A stretch of 64,000 bases of DNA from Natranaerofaba carboxydovora (GTDB lineage Bacteria > Bacillota > Natranaerobiia > Natranaerobiales > Natranaerofabaceae), in the NCBI RefSeq assembly GCF_022539405.1, contig NZ_CP054394.1, positions 746,501 to 810,500 of the forward strand. The letters run 5' to 3'. Both the position numbers and the translations under genes were made by a program. The notes beneath the pieces were generated by a model, which saw nothing but the letters and a program-made list of their open reading frames with translations, searched no databases and was not told where the DNA came from. Each line of letters begins with the position of its first letter. The stretch's first letter is position 1. This document shows positions 7,360-15,360 of the stretch, piece by piece.

Positions 7360-8529
7360 TTGACAGAAAATATAAGAAAACTTTTAATTTTGACTTTAGT
7401 TTTTCTTGGAGCTTATTTTATCCCTTTTGAAAGTAATTATGTAAAAGCCGCCATTATGGAGGCTTTTTATATGCTGCAGTACTATGCTAGAGAACATGTA
7501 TTAACATGTTTAATACCGGCATTTTTTATAGCTGGGGCTATTGCCAATTTTGTCTCTCAAGGAGCAGTACTGAAGTATTTTGGTGCCCAGGCAAACAAGT
7601 TGTTATCTTATTCTGTGGCTTCAGTTTCTGGGATACTTTTGGCAGTATGTTCTTGTACTATACTACCTCTTTTTGCTGGAATTTATCAAAGAGGTGCTGG
7701 AATTGGGCCTGCCATTGCGTTTTTGTACTCTGGTCCCGCTATTAATATATTGGCAATTACTTTGACAGCTAGAGTACTGGGTTTTGAACTAGGGTTAGCA
7801 AGAGCTATCGGAGCTATTATTTTTGCTATAATTATTGGTTTGATTATGGCGACAATATACAAAAAAGAAGACCAAGAAAAAACAGCAGGCTCCTTTGATA
7901 TGGGAGACCAAGAAGAAAACAGAAGTCCATATCAAAACATATTATACTTTGTTACAATGGTGATAATTTTACTTATCATGACAATGAATGAACCAGCAGA
8001 TGCTGATAGTATTTGGGCTTTGCTATTCGATGTAAGATGGTATGTTGCTATTGGATTATTGATTATTTTAGGTATAATGATCGTATCATGGTTTAACAAA
8101 CAAGAAAGAATATCATGGGTTGAATCAACTTGGAGCTTTGCGTGGCAGATATTTCCCTTATTATTTGCAGGGGTTTTTGTCGCTGGATTATTAATGGGTA
8201 GGCCTGAAAGTGATGCTGGACTGATCCCTGCGCATTATATAGAAGCCCTTGTTGGAGGCAATTCTGTTCAGGCAAATTTTATTGCTTCGATAATAGGTGC
8301 CTTTATGTATTTCGCTACTTTGACTGAAGTGCCAATTCTAGAAGGATTAATTGGTTCAGGTATGGGTAGCGGCCCTGCTCTTAGTCTGTTGCTTGCAGGA
8401 CCAGCTCTTAGTCTTCCTAATATGTTAGTTATTAGAGGAGTACTTGGAACAAGGAAGACAGCAGTCTTTGTGGTTTTGGTAGTGGTGATGGCAACTATCT
8501 CAGGACTGATATATGGTAATTTCTTTTAA
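7360..8529 (+). CDS. DUF318/ArsP-type permease
   Basis: An integral membrane permease of 389 residues. Two clusters of membrane helices are split by a charged loop near residue 168-190. The first half has the diagnostic VCSCTILPLFAGIYQRGAGI (Cys-Ser-Cys-Thr) and SGPAINILAI; the second half has FATLTEVPILEG and AGPALSLPNML. Family members include ArsP exporters of organic or trivalent arsenicals. TTG start with GGAGGTGAT upstream. It follows the thioredoxin-like gene. Substrate specificity is not shown by sequence; the arsenic link is inferred from the family and from the reductase cluster nearby. Confidence 0.87.
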   Translation: MTENIRKLLILTLVFLGAYFIPFESNYVKAAIMEAFYMLQYYAREHVLTCLIPAFFIAGAIANFVSQGAVLKYFGAQANKLLSYSVASVSGILLAVCSCTILPLFAGIYQRGAGIGPAIAFLYSGPAINILAITLTARVLGFELGLARAIGAIIFAIIIGLIMATIYKKEDQEKTAGSFDMGDQEENRSPYQNILYFVTMVIILLIMTMNEPADADSIWALLFDVRWYVAIGLLIILGIMIVSWFNKQERISWVESTWSFAWQIFPLLFAGVFVAGLLMGRPESDAGLIPAHYIEALVGGNSVQANFIASIIGAFMYFATLTEVPILEGLIGSGMGSGPALSLLLAGPALSLPNMLVIRGVLGTRKTAVFVVLVVVMATISGLIYGNFF

Positions 8530-8530
8530 A

Positions 8531-8559
8531 AGGGCCACATCAACTTTTATTGTGGCCCT
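8531..8559 (+). terminator. Hairpin after the first permease gene
   Basis: Stem AGGGCCACA / TGTGGCCCT (9 bp) with an 11-base loop begins just after the permease stop. The T run on the plus strand is poor, so it may end transcripts weakly or serve the minus strand. Confidence 0.6.
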
Positions 8560-8570
8560 CCATCTAAACG

Positions 8571-8741
8571 TTATTGACTAATATTATTTTTTAAACTTTC
8601 CAGTTTTTTTTCTAGTTCTAAAATTTGCTCTTCGATATTTTCTTTGTTTTCATCGTTAACTTTATTTTTTAGGTTTTCAATTTCTGATTTTAACTCGTTG
8701 ATTTCTGACTCGTAATATTCACTATCTTTTTGGATAAACTT
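8571..8741 (-). pseudogene. 3' remnant of a coiled-coil protein gene
   Basis: On the minus strand 56 codons are open up to a TAA and encode a glutamate/lysine-rich heptad pattern (ESEINELKSEIENLKNKV, ENIEEQILELEKKLESLKNN). No start codon or ribosome site precedes it. Upstream the frame runs straight into a GC-rich block at about 8742-8796 that looks foreign. I read it as the truncated C-terminus of a coiled-coil protein whose identity cannot be told. Confidence 0.5.
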
Positions 8742-8800
8742 CCCCCGCAGCGGAGGGCAGCAAGCAAAGCCCGGAGAATTCGAGCTATGAGCCCGCCTAA
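8742..8800. other. GC-rich anomalous block between two gene remnants
   Basis: This roughly 55-base block is clearly richer in G+C than the AT-rich surroundings (for example CCCCGCAGCGGAGGGCAGC and AGCCCGGAGAATTCGAGC). It contains a small CCGCAGCGG dyad and codes for nothing recognisable. It sits at the junction of a truncated minus-strand gene and a truncated plus-strand gene, as expected of a scar or end of a lost mobile element. I cannot identify the element. Confidence 0.4.
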
Positions 8801-8809
8801 AGAATATGA

Positions 8810-8956
8810 AAAAACAAACAAGGAAAAGAACTAAACAGGCAGAGGAAGGTTTATTATTTAACTTCTAGAGGACAAAATGCTTATTATCAGGCGGTTGATG
8901 CCTGGGAAGATATATTGCCATATCTTAATAAGATAAGTGATGAAAATTACACTTGA
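8810..8956 (+). pseudogene. 3' remnant of a PadR-like transcriptional regulator gene
   Basis: 48 open codons end at TGA (8954-8956). The product reads NRQRKVYYLTSRGQNAYYQA then VDAWEDILPYLNKI. The R-K-x-Y-Y-x-L-T-x-x-G pattern is the end of the winged helix in PadR-family repressors and is followed by a short helix. There is no start codon; stops lie upstream in this frame at 8807 and 8798. The intact gene probably once regulated the downstream permease cluster. Confidence 0.55.
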
Positions 8957-8969
8957 AGGAGGAAAAAAG

Positions 8970-9125
8970 ATGAGCGAACAAAAAAAGGAGAAAAAAGGTC
9001 TTTTAAGTAAAATATTTGGGAAATCAAATGACCAAAAGACTAATAAAGGTGGATGTTGTAGTGTAAGGATTGAGGCCGAAGATGAAAATACTTCTAATAG
9101 TGATAATGATAAAAAACAAAATTAA
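8970..9125 (+). CDS. Small CC-motif protein preceding a permease
   Basis: A 51-residue protein with AAGGAGG 7 bases before its ATG. A lysine-rich N-terminus is followed by KGGCCSVRIEAEDE and a polar tail. Small proteins with a vicinal or near-vicinal cysteine pair followed by a V/I-x-I-E-x-E stretch often lie next to DUF318 permease genes, as here with 14 bases between the two. A metal or metalloid chaperone role is plausible but only inferred. Confidence 0.7.
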   Translation: MSEQKKEKKGLLSKIFGKSNDQKTNKGGCCSVRIEAEDENTSNSDNDKKQN

Positions 9126-9139
9126 AGGCAGGGGTAATA

Positions 9140-10078
9140 ATGTTTTCGACGGATAACTTAATTGAAGTAGCAGGATTTTTTTTCTATCTTTTAGGGGAAT
9201 TACTTTTACTATTTGTAGGAATCAGTTTTCTCGTTGGACTTTTACAGGAATATGTGAACCCTGAAGCTATTAAAAACTATTTGGATAAAAAACGCATTGG
9301 TGCAGGAGGGAATGTGATAGGGGCTTTCTTTGGCTCGCTAACTCCTTTTTGTACCTGTTCAACTATTCCTATAACTCTTGGACTATTAAAATCAGGTATT
9401 CCTTTTGGAATAACAATGAGTTTTTTCTTTGCTTCACCTTTGTTAAACCCTATTGTGGTAATTTTAATGCTTGCCTTATTTGGCATTCAAATGACGGCTA
9501 TTTATGTAGCGATATTATTCCCTACTTCAGTGATAATAGGATTATTGCTTGATAAGTTTGGTTACGAAAAAGAAATTAAGTCAGTAAAAGTAGTAAAAGA
9601 TGAGGAAGAAGAGGCAGAAGAACTGCCTGAAAACCCTACGTTTTTACAAAAATTGCGTCCAAGACTTAAAAATGCCGGGCGATTTGCTATTTCACTTTTT
9701 CGTCAGGTAATAGTTTTTTTGTTCCTTGGAGCAGCTATAGGTGCTTTCATCTACGGTTTTGTGCCAGAGGAATTTATAGTCAGGGTAGCAGGTCCAGAAA
9801 GTAAATTTTCTATACCAATAGCTTCTGTCATAGGTATTCCTATGTATGTTAGGGAAGCTACAATATTGCCTATTAGTTCAGTGCTTATTGATCAAGGCAT
9901 GAATATTGGAGCTGTTATGGCACTTGTTATCGGGGGAACAGGAGCAAGTCTTCCTGAATTGACAATGCTAAACACAATTTTTAAGAAAAAACTACTTATA
10001 ACATATATTATAATAGTAATTGCTGTGGCAATATTTGCTGGATATTTATTTAATATATTGATGGCTGCAGGGATTTAA
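9140..10078 (+). CDS. DUF318/ArsP-type permease, second copy
   Basis: A 312-residue polytopic membrane protein, shorter than and divergent from the copy at 7360. First half: FFGSLTPFCTCSTIPITLGL (Cys-Thr-Cys-Ser-Thr) and SPLLNPIVVILML. Second half: VIGIPMYVREATILPISSVL and VIGGTGASLPELTML. The two helical bundles are split by a very acidic loop near residues 155-170. Translation is probably coupled to the small CC protein gene just upstream. It likely exports a soft-metal or metalloid species; the substrate is not determinable here. Confidence 0.87.
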   Translation: MFSTDNLIEVAGFFFYLLGELLLLFVGISFLVGLLQEYVNPEAIKNYLDKKRIGAGGNVIGAFFGSLTPFCTCSTIPITLGLLKSGIPFGITMSFFFASPLLNPIVVILMLALFGIQMTAIYVAILFPTSVIIGLLLDKFGYEKEIKSVKVVKDEEEEAEELPENPTFLQKLRPRLKNAGRFAISLFRQVIVFLFLGAAIGAFIYGFVPEEFIVRVAGPESKFSIPIASVIGIPMYVREATILPISSVLIDQGMNIGAVMALVIGGTGASLPELTMLNTIFKKKLLITYIIIVIAVAIFAGYLFNILMAAGI

Positions 10079-10121
10079 TTTGCAGCTACCTATGTGCAAT
10101 AAATTTATAATTAACCATTTT

Positions 10122-10158
10122 ACTCCGGTTTTTGGAAAAACTCTGCCGGAGTTTTTTG
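10122..10158 (+). terminator. Intrinsic terminator after the second permease
   Basis: ACTCCGG (10122-10128) pairs with CCGGAGT (10146-10152) and is followed by a T run, about 45 bases after the permease stop. Confidence 0.8.
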
Positions 10159-10159
10159 T

Positions 10160-10190
10160 TTGACCTTCCGCCAACTGGAAGGTTTATAAT
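10160..10190 (+). promoter_or_regulatory. CueR/MerR-type metal-responsive promoter-operator
   Basis: TTGACC (10160-10165) and TATAAT (10185-10190) are 19 bases apart, the over-long spacer typical of MerR-family promoters. The spacer is filled by a perfect dyad ACCTTCC-GCCAACT-GGAAGGT (10163-10183), the arm sequence and spacing of CueR sites at copA promoters. It directs transcription toward a wrecked aminotransferase-like gene and a 65-codon gene. No MerR-family regulator gene lies in the window, so the regulator must act in trans if the site is live. Confidence 0.8.
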
Positions 10191-10278
10191 TAAAATAAAG
10201 GGTGTTAGAAAATTTGTTATATTCCTATAGTAAAAGGTAAGATTGTATTGATTAAGTTTTTTCCAGGGGTGATAAACT

Positions 10279-10637
10279 TTGAGTGCAATATATCTTGATA
10301 ATGCAGCTACATCATATCCAAAGCCAGATGGAGTTGTTATGGCCATGGAACACTATATTAAACATATTGGTGCTAGTGCTGGAAGAGGCTCGTATGAACG
10401 AGCCCAAAAAGCTTGTGAAATAGTAACTGAGACAAGAGAAAACCTGGAGTAGGTTACGTCCTAGATGAAGCTTTTGATATTATGGTAAGAACTGGCTTTC
10501 ACTGTGCTCCTATAGCCCATGAGTCTATAGGAACCCTTGAAAAGCGAGGAACTATAAGAGTAGGGCTTGGCCCGTTTAATACCAAAAGAGATATCGAGCT
10601 TTTACTTAATGCCTTGGAGGAAGTGATTAAAACTTAA
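10279..10637 (+). pseudogene. Internally deleted cysteine-desulfurase-like (class V aminotransferase) gene
   Basis: From a TTG with AGGGGTGAT upstream, 57 codons encode a class V aminotransferase N-terminus (SAIYLDNAATSYPKPDGVVM, then HIGASAGRGSYERAQ) up to a TAG at 10450. A second frame from 10452 then encodes only the C-terminus (VRTGFHCAPIAHESIGTLEK, then RVGLGPFNTKRDIELLLNAL) to a TAA at 10635-10637. Against a normal length of about 380 residues some 250 central residues, including the PLP lysine, are missing and the frame is shifted. The C-terminal motifs fit the TIGR01977-type subgroup. The gene must be dead as an enzyme. Confidence 0.85.
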
Positions 10638-10700
10638 AGGAAAAGAAAAGTTTGGAAATTAAACTTTAATCTTTATCTTGATTTTAAGGGGTGAAAATAT

Positions 10701-10898
10701 ATGAGCGAAAAAAATAAAAAAGAGGAAGTCAAAAAGGTATTTATTGCTCTTGACCAGGAAGACATGGTAACTCTAGAAAGTATAAGACTTGATAAAGATC
10801 CTGAGGAAGCCCTCGAATTTGTATTGAAAACTATTTATCCAAGAGTTGAAAAGAAAGCCCCATGTCTTGGGCAGCAAGGGATGGGTATAAGAAGGTAA
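10701..10898 (+). CDS. Small hypothetical protein of 65 residues
   Basis: ATG start with AAGGGGTG about 8 bases upstream, and a clean terminator behind it, so it looks like a real gene. The product (EEVKKVFIALDQEDMVTLES, then DPEEALEFVLKTIYPRVEKK) is soluble, begins with a lysine-rich tail, has one cysteine in a KAPCLGQQ stretch and ends in arginines. I do not recognise a family. It lies 63 bases after the wrecked aminotransferase-like gene and may share its CueR-type promoter. Confidence 0.6.
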   Translation: MSEKNKKEEVKKVFIALDQEDMVTLESIRLDKDPEEALEFVLKTIYPRVEKKAPCLGQQGMGIRR

Positions 10899-10937
10899 CT
10901 TATTTAGTTTAATTTTATAAAATAAAGTTATAAAATT

Positions 10938-10976
10938 AAAACCCCTCAACTTCTAACCAAAACTGAGGGGTTTTTT
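10938..10976. terminator. Bidirectional terminator between convergent genes
   Basis: Stem AAACCCCTCA / TGAGGGGTTT (10938/9-10948 and 10964-10973) with A and T runs on both sides. It serves both the 65-codon gene and the convergent lipoprotein gene. Confidence 0.9.
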
Positions 10977-10986
10977 TATTTACTTT

Positions 10987-11784
10987 TTATAGCCCAGTTG
11001 CTTCGTTAACTGCATTCATAATAGCTTCGCTCGTGTCAGTAGCGCCTGAAACTGCATCAACATCTGTACTTTGAGCATCAATTATACTTTGTGGTACAGT
11101 TTCTAGAGCATCAACAACTTCATCCATGTCATCTTCTGACTCGCTGTGCTCTACAACCTCAATGTCTACTATTTCATCTCCGTCCATAGTTACATCAACT
11201 GTAAGATCTCCACCAAACCCTTCTGCTGTGCCTGAGACTACTTCTTCATCAGCTTCTTCGTCTTCTTCCTTTGCTTCTTCTTCCTCGTCAGCTTCTTCCT
11301 CTTCCTCTTCTTCTACGCCTTCTTCAGCTTTTTGAAGAGCATCTTCAACTGCTAAAGCGATAGCTTCACTTGATACTGTAACTTCAGTCACTCCATCAAC
11401 ATCAGTTCCTCCGGCATCAATAATTCTGTCTGGCATTTTTTCGAATGCAGGATCTGATAGATCTTCAGTTTCTTGATGGTCGAAGTTACCAATCTCTACG
11501 ATTTCACCGTCCTCGATAGTAACCTCTAGTGTTACGTCCCCCTCGTGACCTTCAGCAGTACCTTCATAAGTTCCATCTTCAAGATCCATGTCAGCTGCCA
11601 CTAGCCCGGATACATCAATTGCAACATCTTCATCTTCTTCGTCCTTTTCTTCTTCCTCTGGTTCTTTTTCTTCTACCTCTTCTTCTTTTTCGTCCTCTTC
11701 CGGTGCTTCAGCTGGTTCCTCGCATCCAAGGGCCATAAAGGTCCCTACCATCAATGCAAGGAAAAGAATTAAAACTTTCTTCAT
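10987..11784 (-). CDS. Acidic lipoprotein with two FMN-binding domains
   Basis: Exported protein of about 265 residues: signal peptide with lipobox-like MALGC, a strongly acidic E/D-rich linker, FMN-binding domain 1 (DGTYEGTAEGHEGDVTLEV), a second acidic linker of nearly uninterrupted E/D, then FMN-binding domain 2. Domain 2 ends with the canonical VDAVSGATDTSEA, whose Thr carries covalent FMN in this family. Domain 1 has VDGVTEVTVSSEA, keeping the Thr but losing S-G-A. Likely role: extracytoplasmic flavin electron carrier. The ATG at 11784 was preferred; a GTG at 11793 is also possible and sits closer to the AAAGGAG site. Confidence 0.82.
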   Translation of the reverse strand: MKKVLILFLALMVGTFMALGCEEPAEAPEEDEKEEEVEEKEPEEEEKDEEDEDVAIDVSGLVAADMDLEDGTYEGTAEGHEGDVTLEVTIEDGEIVEIGNFDHQETEDLSDPAFEKMPDRIIDAGGTDVDGVTEVTVSSEAIALAVEDALQKAEEGVEEEEEEEADEEEEAKEEDEEADEEVVSGTAEGFGGDLTVDVTMDGDEIVDIEVVEHSESEDDMDEVVDALETVPQSIIDAQSTDVDAVSGATDTSEAIMNAVNEATGL

Positions 11785-11905
11785 AATGTACACTTCACTC
11801 CTTTCAAATTTTGTTCACCCTATCTTTATACGATAAAGAATCAAATATTCCTCTCAAATTACAATATTTTTTTTATAAACATTTTGTAAAATGAAAGAAA
11901 AAACT

Positions 11906-11935
11906 TTGTTAAATTCTAATTTTACAAGGAATAAT
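11906..11935 (+). promoter_or_regulatory. Possible promoter of the YyaL-like gene
   Basis: TTGTTA (11906-11911), 18 bases, AATAAT (11930-11935), about 100 bases before the gene. The match is weak in very AT-rich sequence. Confidence 0.3.
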
Positions 11936-12033
11936 AAATAACACAGAAGAAACAAGTAAATAAAAAATAAAAAAGATCAAATTATTTTGTTGTAGATGTT
12001 AATAAATTATCTTAATTATAGGAGGCCCCCTAA

Positions 12034-14121
12034 ATGAATAAGCCAAATGAGCTTATTAATGAAAAATCCCCGTATCTATTACAACACGCCCATAATCCTG
12101 TAGACTGGTTTCCCTGGGGAGAAGAAGCTTTTGATAAGGCCAAAAAGGAAAACAAGCCAGTTTTTCTAAGCATAGGATACAGCACCTGCAGATGGTGTCA
12201 TAATATGAAAAGAGAATCTTTCGAAGATGAAGAGATAGCTTCAATATTAAATGAAAATTTTGTCTCTGTGAAAGTGGACCGTGAAGAACTACCTCACGTG
12301 GATACTGTATATATGAGTGTATGTGAGGCACTTACTGGCCAGGGAGGTTGGCCGTTGACGGTGTTTTTGACTCCAGACAAAATTCCATTTTTTGCAGGGA
12401 CATATTTTCCAAAAGAAAGCGTTAGAGGTCATATAGGGTTAAAAGACTTACTTCAAAAAGTTACCGAAAAATGGCAAACGGATAAAGAGGATTTGATTGA
12501 TAAAGGAAAAGAAATTACAGAAGCACTATCACCTCATTTAAATGAAGTAAAAGAAGGACTAATTGACGAAAAAGCAATAGAAAAAGGGTATCAAGAATTA
12601 GAAAAAAGGTTTGATGAAAAATATGGCGGGTTTTCTAAAAGCCCAAAGTTTCCAATGCCTGCTACTTTAATGTTTTTGTTGAGGTATAATGTTAAGTTTG
12701 ACAATGAAGATATTAATTGTGATGTAATGATTCATAGGACCTTGGGAGGGATGTATCGGGGAGGTCTGTTTGATCATTTGGGTGGCGGTTTTTATCGATA
12801 TAGTGTAGATAATAAATGGCTTGTTCCTCATTTTGAAAAAATGCTCTATGATAATGTGATGCTTACCCTTGGTTACTTAGAAGCTTATCAGTGGAGTAAG
12901 AAGGAGCTGTACAAAGAAGTTGCAGATACTACCCTTCAGTTCATCGAGAGAGAAATGTTAAGTGATGAAGGTACTTTTTATACTGCAATTGATGCTGAAT
13001 CTGAAGGAGAGGAAGGTAAATTTTATTTATGGAGTTATGATGAAATAATTGATATTTTGGGTGATAAAGAAGGAAAAGAATTTAATGAAGTCTATGGTGT
13101 TACTAAGAAAGGTAATTTTGAAGGCAAAAATATATTAAACAGATTAGAAGAAAACAAAACAGAAAACACAGATAACATAAAAAGTAATTTAAAGAATGAT
13201 TTAGATAATGAAGCCCAAATAAGAAGAAAATATCAAAGGGCAATTAATAAGTTGTTTGAAAAAAGAAAAGAAAGAATTCCTCCTGAAACTGATGATAAGA
13301 TTCTTACTTCCTTAAATAGCCTGGCAGTAGTATGTTTTTCGAGAGCTGCAAGGGTGTTTGATGACAGCAGGTATTTGTCTATTTCCAGAACTGCTCTGCA
13401 TTTTATCTTAAAAAATTTACGAAGACAGAAAGACGGAAGAGTTCTGGCAAGGTATAGAGACGGTGAGGCTGCTTTTTTGGGAAACTTGGAAGATTACGCA
13501 TATCTTTCGTGGGGTTTACTGGAATTTTATCAAGCAAGCTTTGAGAAAAAGTATTTAAACATAGCTTTAGATATTGTTATGCAGGCTGAAAATTTATTTA
13601 GGGATGATGAAAAACAGGCATTTTATAAATATGGTAATGATGCAGGTGAGCTTTTTGCACGTCCTATAGAGATATTTGATGGTTCTACACCCAGCGGGAA
13701 TTCTGTTATGTTGTATGTTTACTTAAAGCTGTCAAACTTAATTGAAGCGAGGGAGAAAAAAGAAAACTTAGAGCAAAAGGCTGAAAACTTGATAAAAGCA
13801 TGTGCGGGAAGTGTTAATGAATCTCCTGCTTTTTCGGCGTTCTTTTTGACGGGTGCCATGATGTTTTTGAAGCCGCCGCTAAAAGTAAATATCCATGATG
13901 GAAGTGGCAAAAGTGAAGTGGTATGGAGCTTTGTAAATGAAGTTGACAGCTACTTTATCCCTGATGTTTTGATAAACCTTTCTGATTTTGATGAAGATGA
14001 AAAAAACAAAGACAAAGATAAAGAGAAAGAGAAGGTAACTGCCGAAGTATGTGATCATATTAGCTGCAAAGGAAAGGTTGATAAACCAGAAGAGCTAGAA
14101 AAAATTTTATTTACACGCTAA
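12034..14121 (+). CDS. YyaL/SSP411-family thioredoxin-domain protein
   Basis: A 695-residue cytosolic protein of the conserved YyaL (spermatogenesis-associated protein 20) family. An N-terminal DUF255 thioredoxin-like domain ([19 protein letters not shown] at about 7-25, [10 protein letters not shown] at about 49-58, [12 protein letters not shown] at about 107) is followed by an alpha/alpha-barrel with [20 protein letters not shown] (about 249) and MLYDN. The usual cysteine motif is CHWCHVM; here it is CRWCHNM, so both cysteines are kept but a flanking His is Arg. A glycan-epimerase-like fold is known, but the biochemical role is not. AGGAGG precedes the ATG. Confidence 0.88.
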   Translation: MNKPNELINEKSPYLLQHAHNPVDWFPWGEEAFDKAKKENKPVFLSIGYSTCRWCHNMKRESFEDEEIASILNENFVSVKVDREELPHVDTVYMSVCEALTGQGGWPLTVFLTPDKIPFFAGTYFPKESVRGHIGLKDLLQKVTEKWQTDKEDLIDKGKEITEALSPHLNEVKEGLIDEKAIEKGYQELEKRFDEKYGGFSKSPKFPMPATLMFLLRYNVKFDNEDINCDVMIHRTLGGMYRGGLFDHLGGGFYRYSVDNKWLVPHFEKMLYDNVMLTLGYLEAYQWSKKELYKEVADTTLQFIEREMLSDEGTFYTAIDAESEGEEGKFYLWSYDEIIDILGDKEGKEFNEVYGVTKKGNFEGKNILNRLEENKTENTDNIKSNLKNDLDNEAQIRRKYQRAINKLFEKRKERIPPETDDKILTSLNSLAVVCFSRAARVFDDSRYLSISRTALHFILKNLRRQKDGRVLARYRDGEAAFLGNLEDYAYLSWGLLEFYQASFEKKYLNIALDIVMQAENLFRDDEKQAFYKYGNDAGELFARPIEIFDGSTPSGNSVMLYVYLKLSNLIEAREKKENLEQKAENLIKACAGSVNESPAFSAFFLTGAMMFLKPPLKVNIHDGSGKSEVVWSFVNEVDSYFIPDVLINLSDFDEDEKNKDKDKEKEKVTAEVCDHISCKGKVDKPEELEKILFTR

Positions 14122-14181
14122 ATAGTAAATAGTATAATACTATTAAAACAATTAAGATCTTTAGTAATAAAGTGATTACCC

Positions 14182-14279
14182 ATAAAAGCAGGGGTGCCTA
14201 TTTTTAGGCTGAGAAAGGCTCTTAAATAGCCTTACCCTTTGAACCTGACTTGGTTAAGACCAACGTAGGGAGCTTTTAT
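14182..14279 (+). promoter_or_regulatory. TPP riboswitch (THI box)
   Basis: An 8-bp P1 (ATAAAAGC at 14182-14189 with GCTTTTAT at 14272-14279) encloses the conserved blocks: GGGGTGCC, GGCTGAGAAAGGCT, CCCTTTGAACCTGA and AAGACCAACGTAGGGA. It sits directly upstream of thiS and is followed by a terminator, so thiamine diphosphate should switch off transcription of the thi genes. Confidence 0.97.
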
Positions 14280-14313
14280 GTCAGGCCGGAAGATGTGTGC
14301 CTGATATAATATG

Positions 14314-14338
14314 CTCACCTGGCGAGGTGAGTTTTTTT
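14314..14338 (+). terminator. TPP-riboswitch expression-platform terminator
   Basis: Stem CTCACCT / AGGTGAG with a GGCG loop and seven T, 34 bases after the aptamer. A TCAGGC...GCCTGA hairpin (14281-14305) lies between aptamer and terminator. Confidence 0.9.
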
Positions 14339-14365
14339 AATTTTAACACCAAAAGGAGGCAAAAT

Positions 14366-14566
14366 ATGGAGCTTAAAATAAATGGTGAGAAAAGAAATGT
14401 AAATGATGGTTTGACTATAAAAGGATTACTAGATGAGCTTGGGGTGAAATCAGAAGGCAAAATTATAGTATTAAACCAGGAAGTAGTTCCTGAAGAACAA
14501 TGGGAAGATAAGGAATTAAAAGAAAATGAGGAAATTGAAATTTTAAATATGGTAGGAGGAGGCTAA
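14366..14566 (+). CDS. thiS: Sulfur carrier protein ThiS
   Basis: A 66-residue ubiquitin-fold carrier that brings thiocarboxylate sulfur to the thiazole synthase. The C-terminus is the required di-glycine (LNMVGGG), preceded by VLNQEVVPEEQW. The ATG at 14366 with AAAGGAGGC 6 bases upstream is chosen over earlier in-frame starts that lie inside the riboswitch terminator. First gene of thiS-thiG-thiH-thiE. No thiF adenylyltransferase is present here. Confidence 0.93.
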   Translation: MELKINGEKRNVNDGLTIKGLLDELGVKSEGKIIVLNQEVVPEEQWEDKELKENEEIEILNMVGGG

Positions 14567-14572
14567 AAACTT

Positions 14573-15343
14573 ATGGATACTTTTAAAATTGGAGGAAAAG
14601 AGTTAAAAAGTAGGTTGATTGTAGGGACCGGTAAGTATCCTAGAAAAAGTATGATTAGTGAAGTGATTAAGAGTTCTGGTACAGAAGTTATCACTTTAGC
14701 TTTGAGAAGGGTTGACATCAATTCAGAAGATGAGAATATATTAAATTACATTGATGATAGCTGTGTTTTGATGCCAAACACATCCGGTGCAACGACAGCA
14801 GATGAAGCGGTCAAAATAGCCAGGATAGCAAAGGCTGCTGGCTGTGGTGATTGGGTTAAGATAGAAGTTATAAAAGATAATAAGTTTTTGTTACCTGATA
14901 ACTACGAAACCCTTAAAGCTTCTGAGACTTTGGTAAAAGAAGGATTTAAGGTTTTCCCATATGTTACCCCGGAGCTAGCTGTGGCCAAAGAACTAGAAAA
15001 CGTTGGAGTGGAAGCTGTTATGCCTCTTGGTGCTCCGATAGGAACAAATAAAGGACTTGAGACAAGAGAACTTATAAAGATCTTGATATCGGAGATTAAC
15101 CTTCCAATCATAGTTGATGCCGGTATAGGCAGGCCATCACAGGCAGCAGAAGCAATGGAGCTTGGTTGTGAAGCTGTGATGGTCAATACCGCAATTGCTA
15201 CTTCACAAGATCCGCCACTAATGGCTGATGCCTTTGGACGAGGGGTAGAAGCTGGGAGGAAAGCTTTTCTTGCAAAGAACCCACAGGTAAAAGACAAAGC
15301 TGAAGCAAGTTCACCTTTGACAGGATTTTTATCAGAGGATTAA
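14573..15343 (+). CDS. thiG: Thiazole synthase ThiG
   Basis: A 256-residue TIM-barrel enzyme that builds the thiazole phosphate ring from deoxyxylulose phosphate, dehydroglycine and ThiS thiocarboxylate. Recognised by [39 protein letters not shown], the catalytic-lysine region [21 protein letters not shown] and [19 protein letters not shown]. Length is normal. It starts 6 bases after thiS. Confidence 0.96.
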   Translation: MDTFKIGGKELKSRLIVGTGKYPRKSMISEVIKSSGTEVITLALRRVDINSEDENILNYIDDSCVLMPNTSGATTADEAVKIARIAKAAGCGDWVKIEVIKDNKFLLPDNYETLKASETLVKEGFKVFPYVTPELAVAKELENVGVEAVMPLGAPIGTNKGLETRELIKILISEINLPIIVDAGIGRPSQAAEAMELGCEAVMVNTAIATSQDPPLMADAFGRGVEAGRKAFLAKNPQVKDKAEASSPLTGFLSED

Positions 15344-15360
15344 TTAGAGACTGGAGGGAA

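Noticed and set aside
11126-11836. Ser-rich open frames opposite the FMN-binding lipoprotein
   Set aside because: They are the antisense of Glu/Asp-rich codons and lack ribosome sites.
14297-14365. Longer N-terminus for ThiS starting inside the riboswitch terminator
   Set aside because: The extra residues would be encoded by the terminator hairpin; the ATG at 14366 has a strong ribosome site and gives normal ThiS length.
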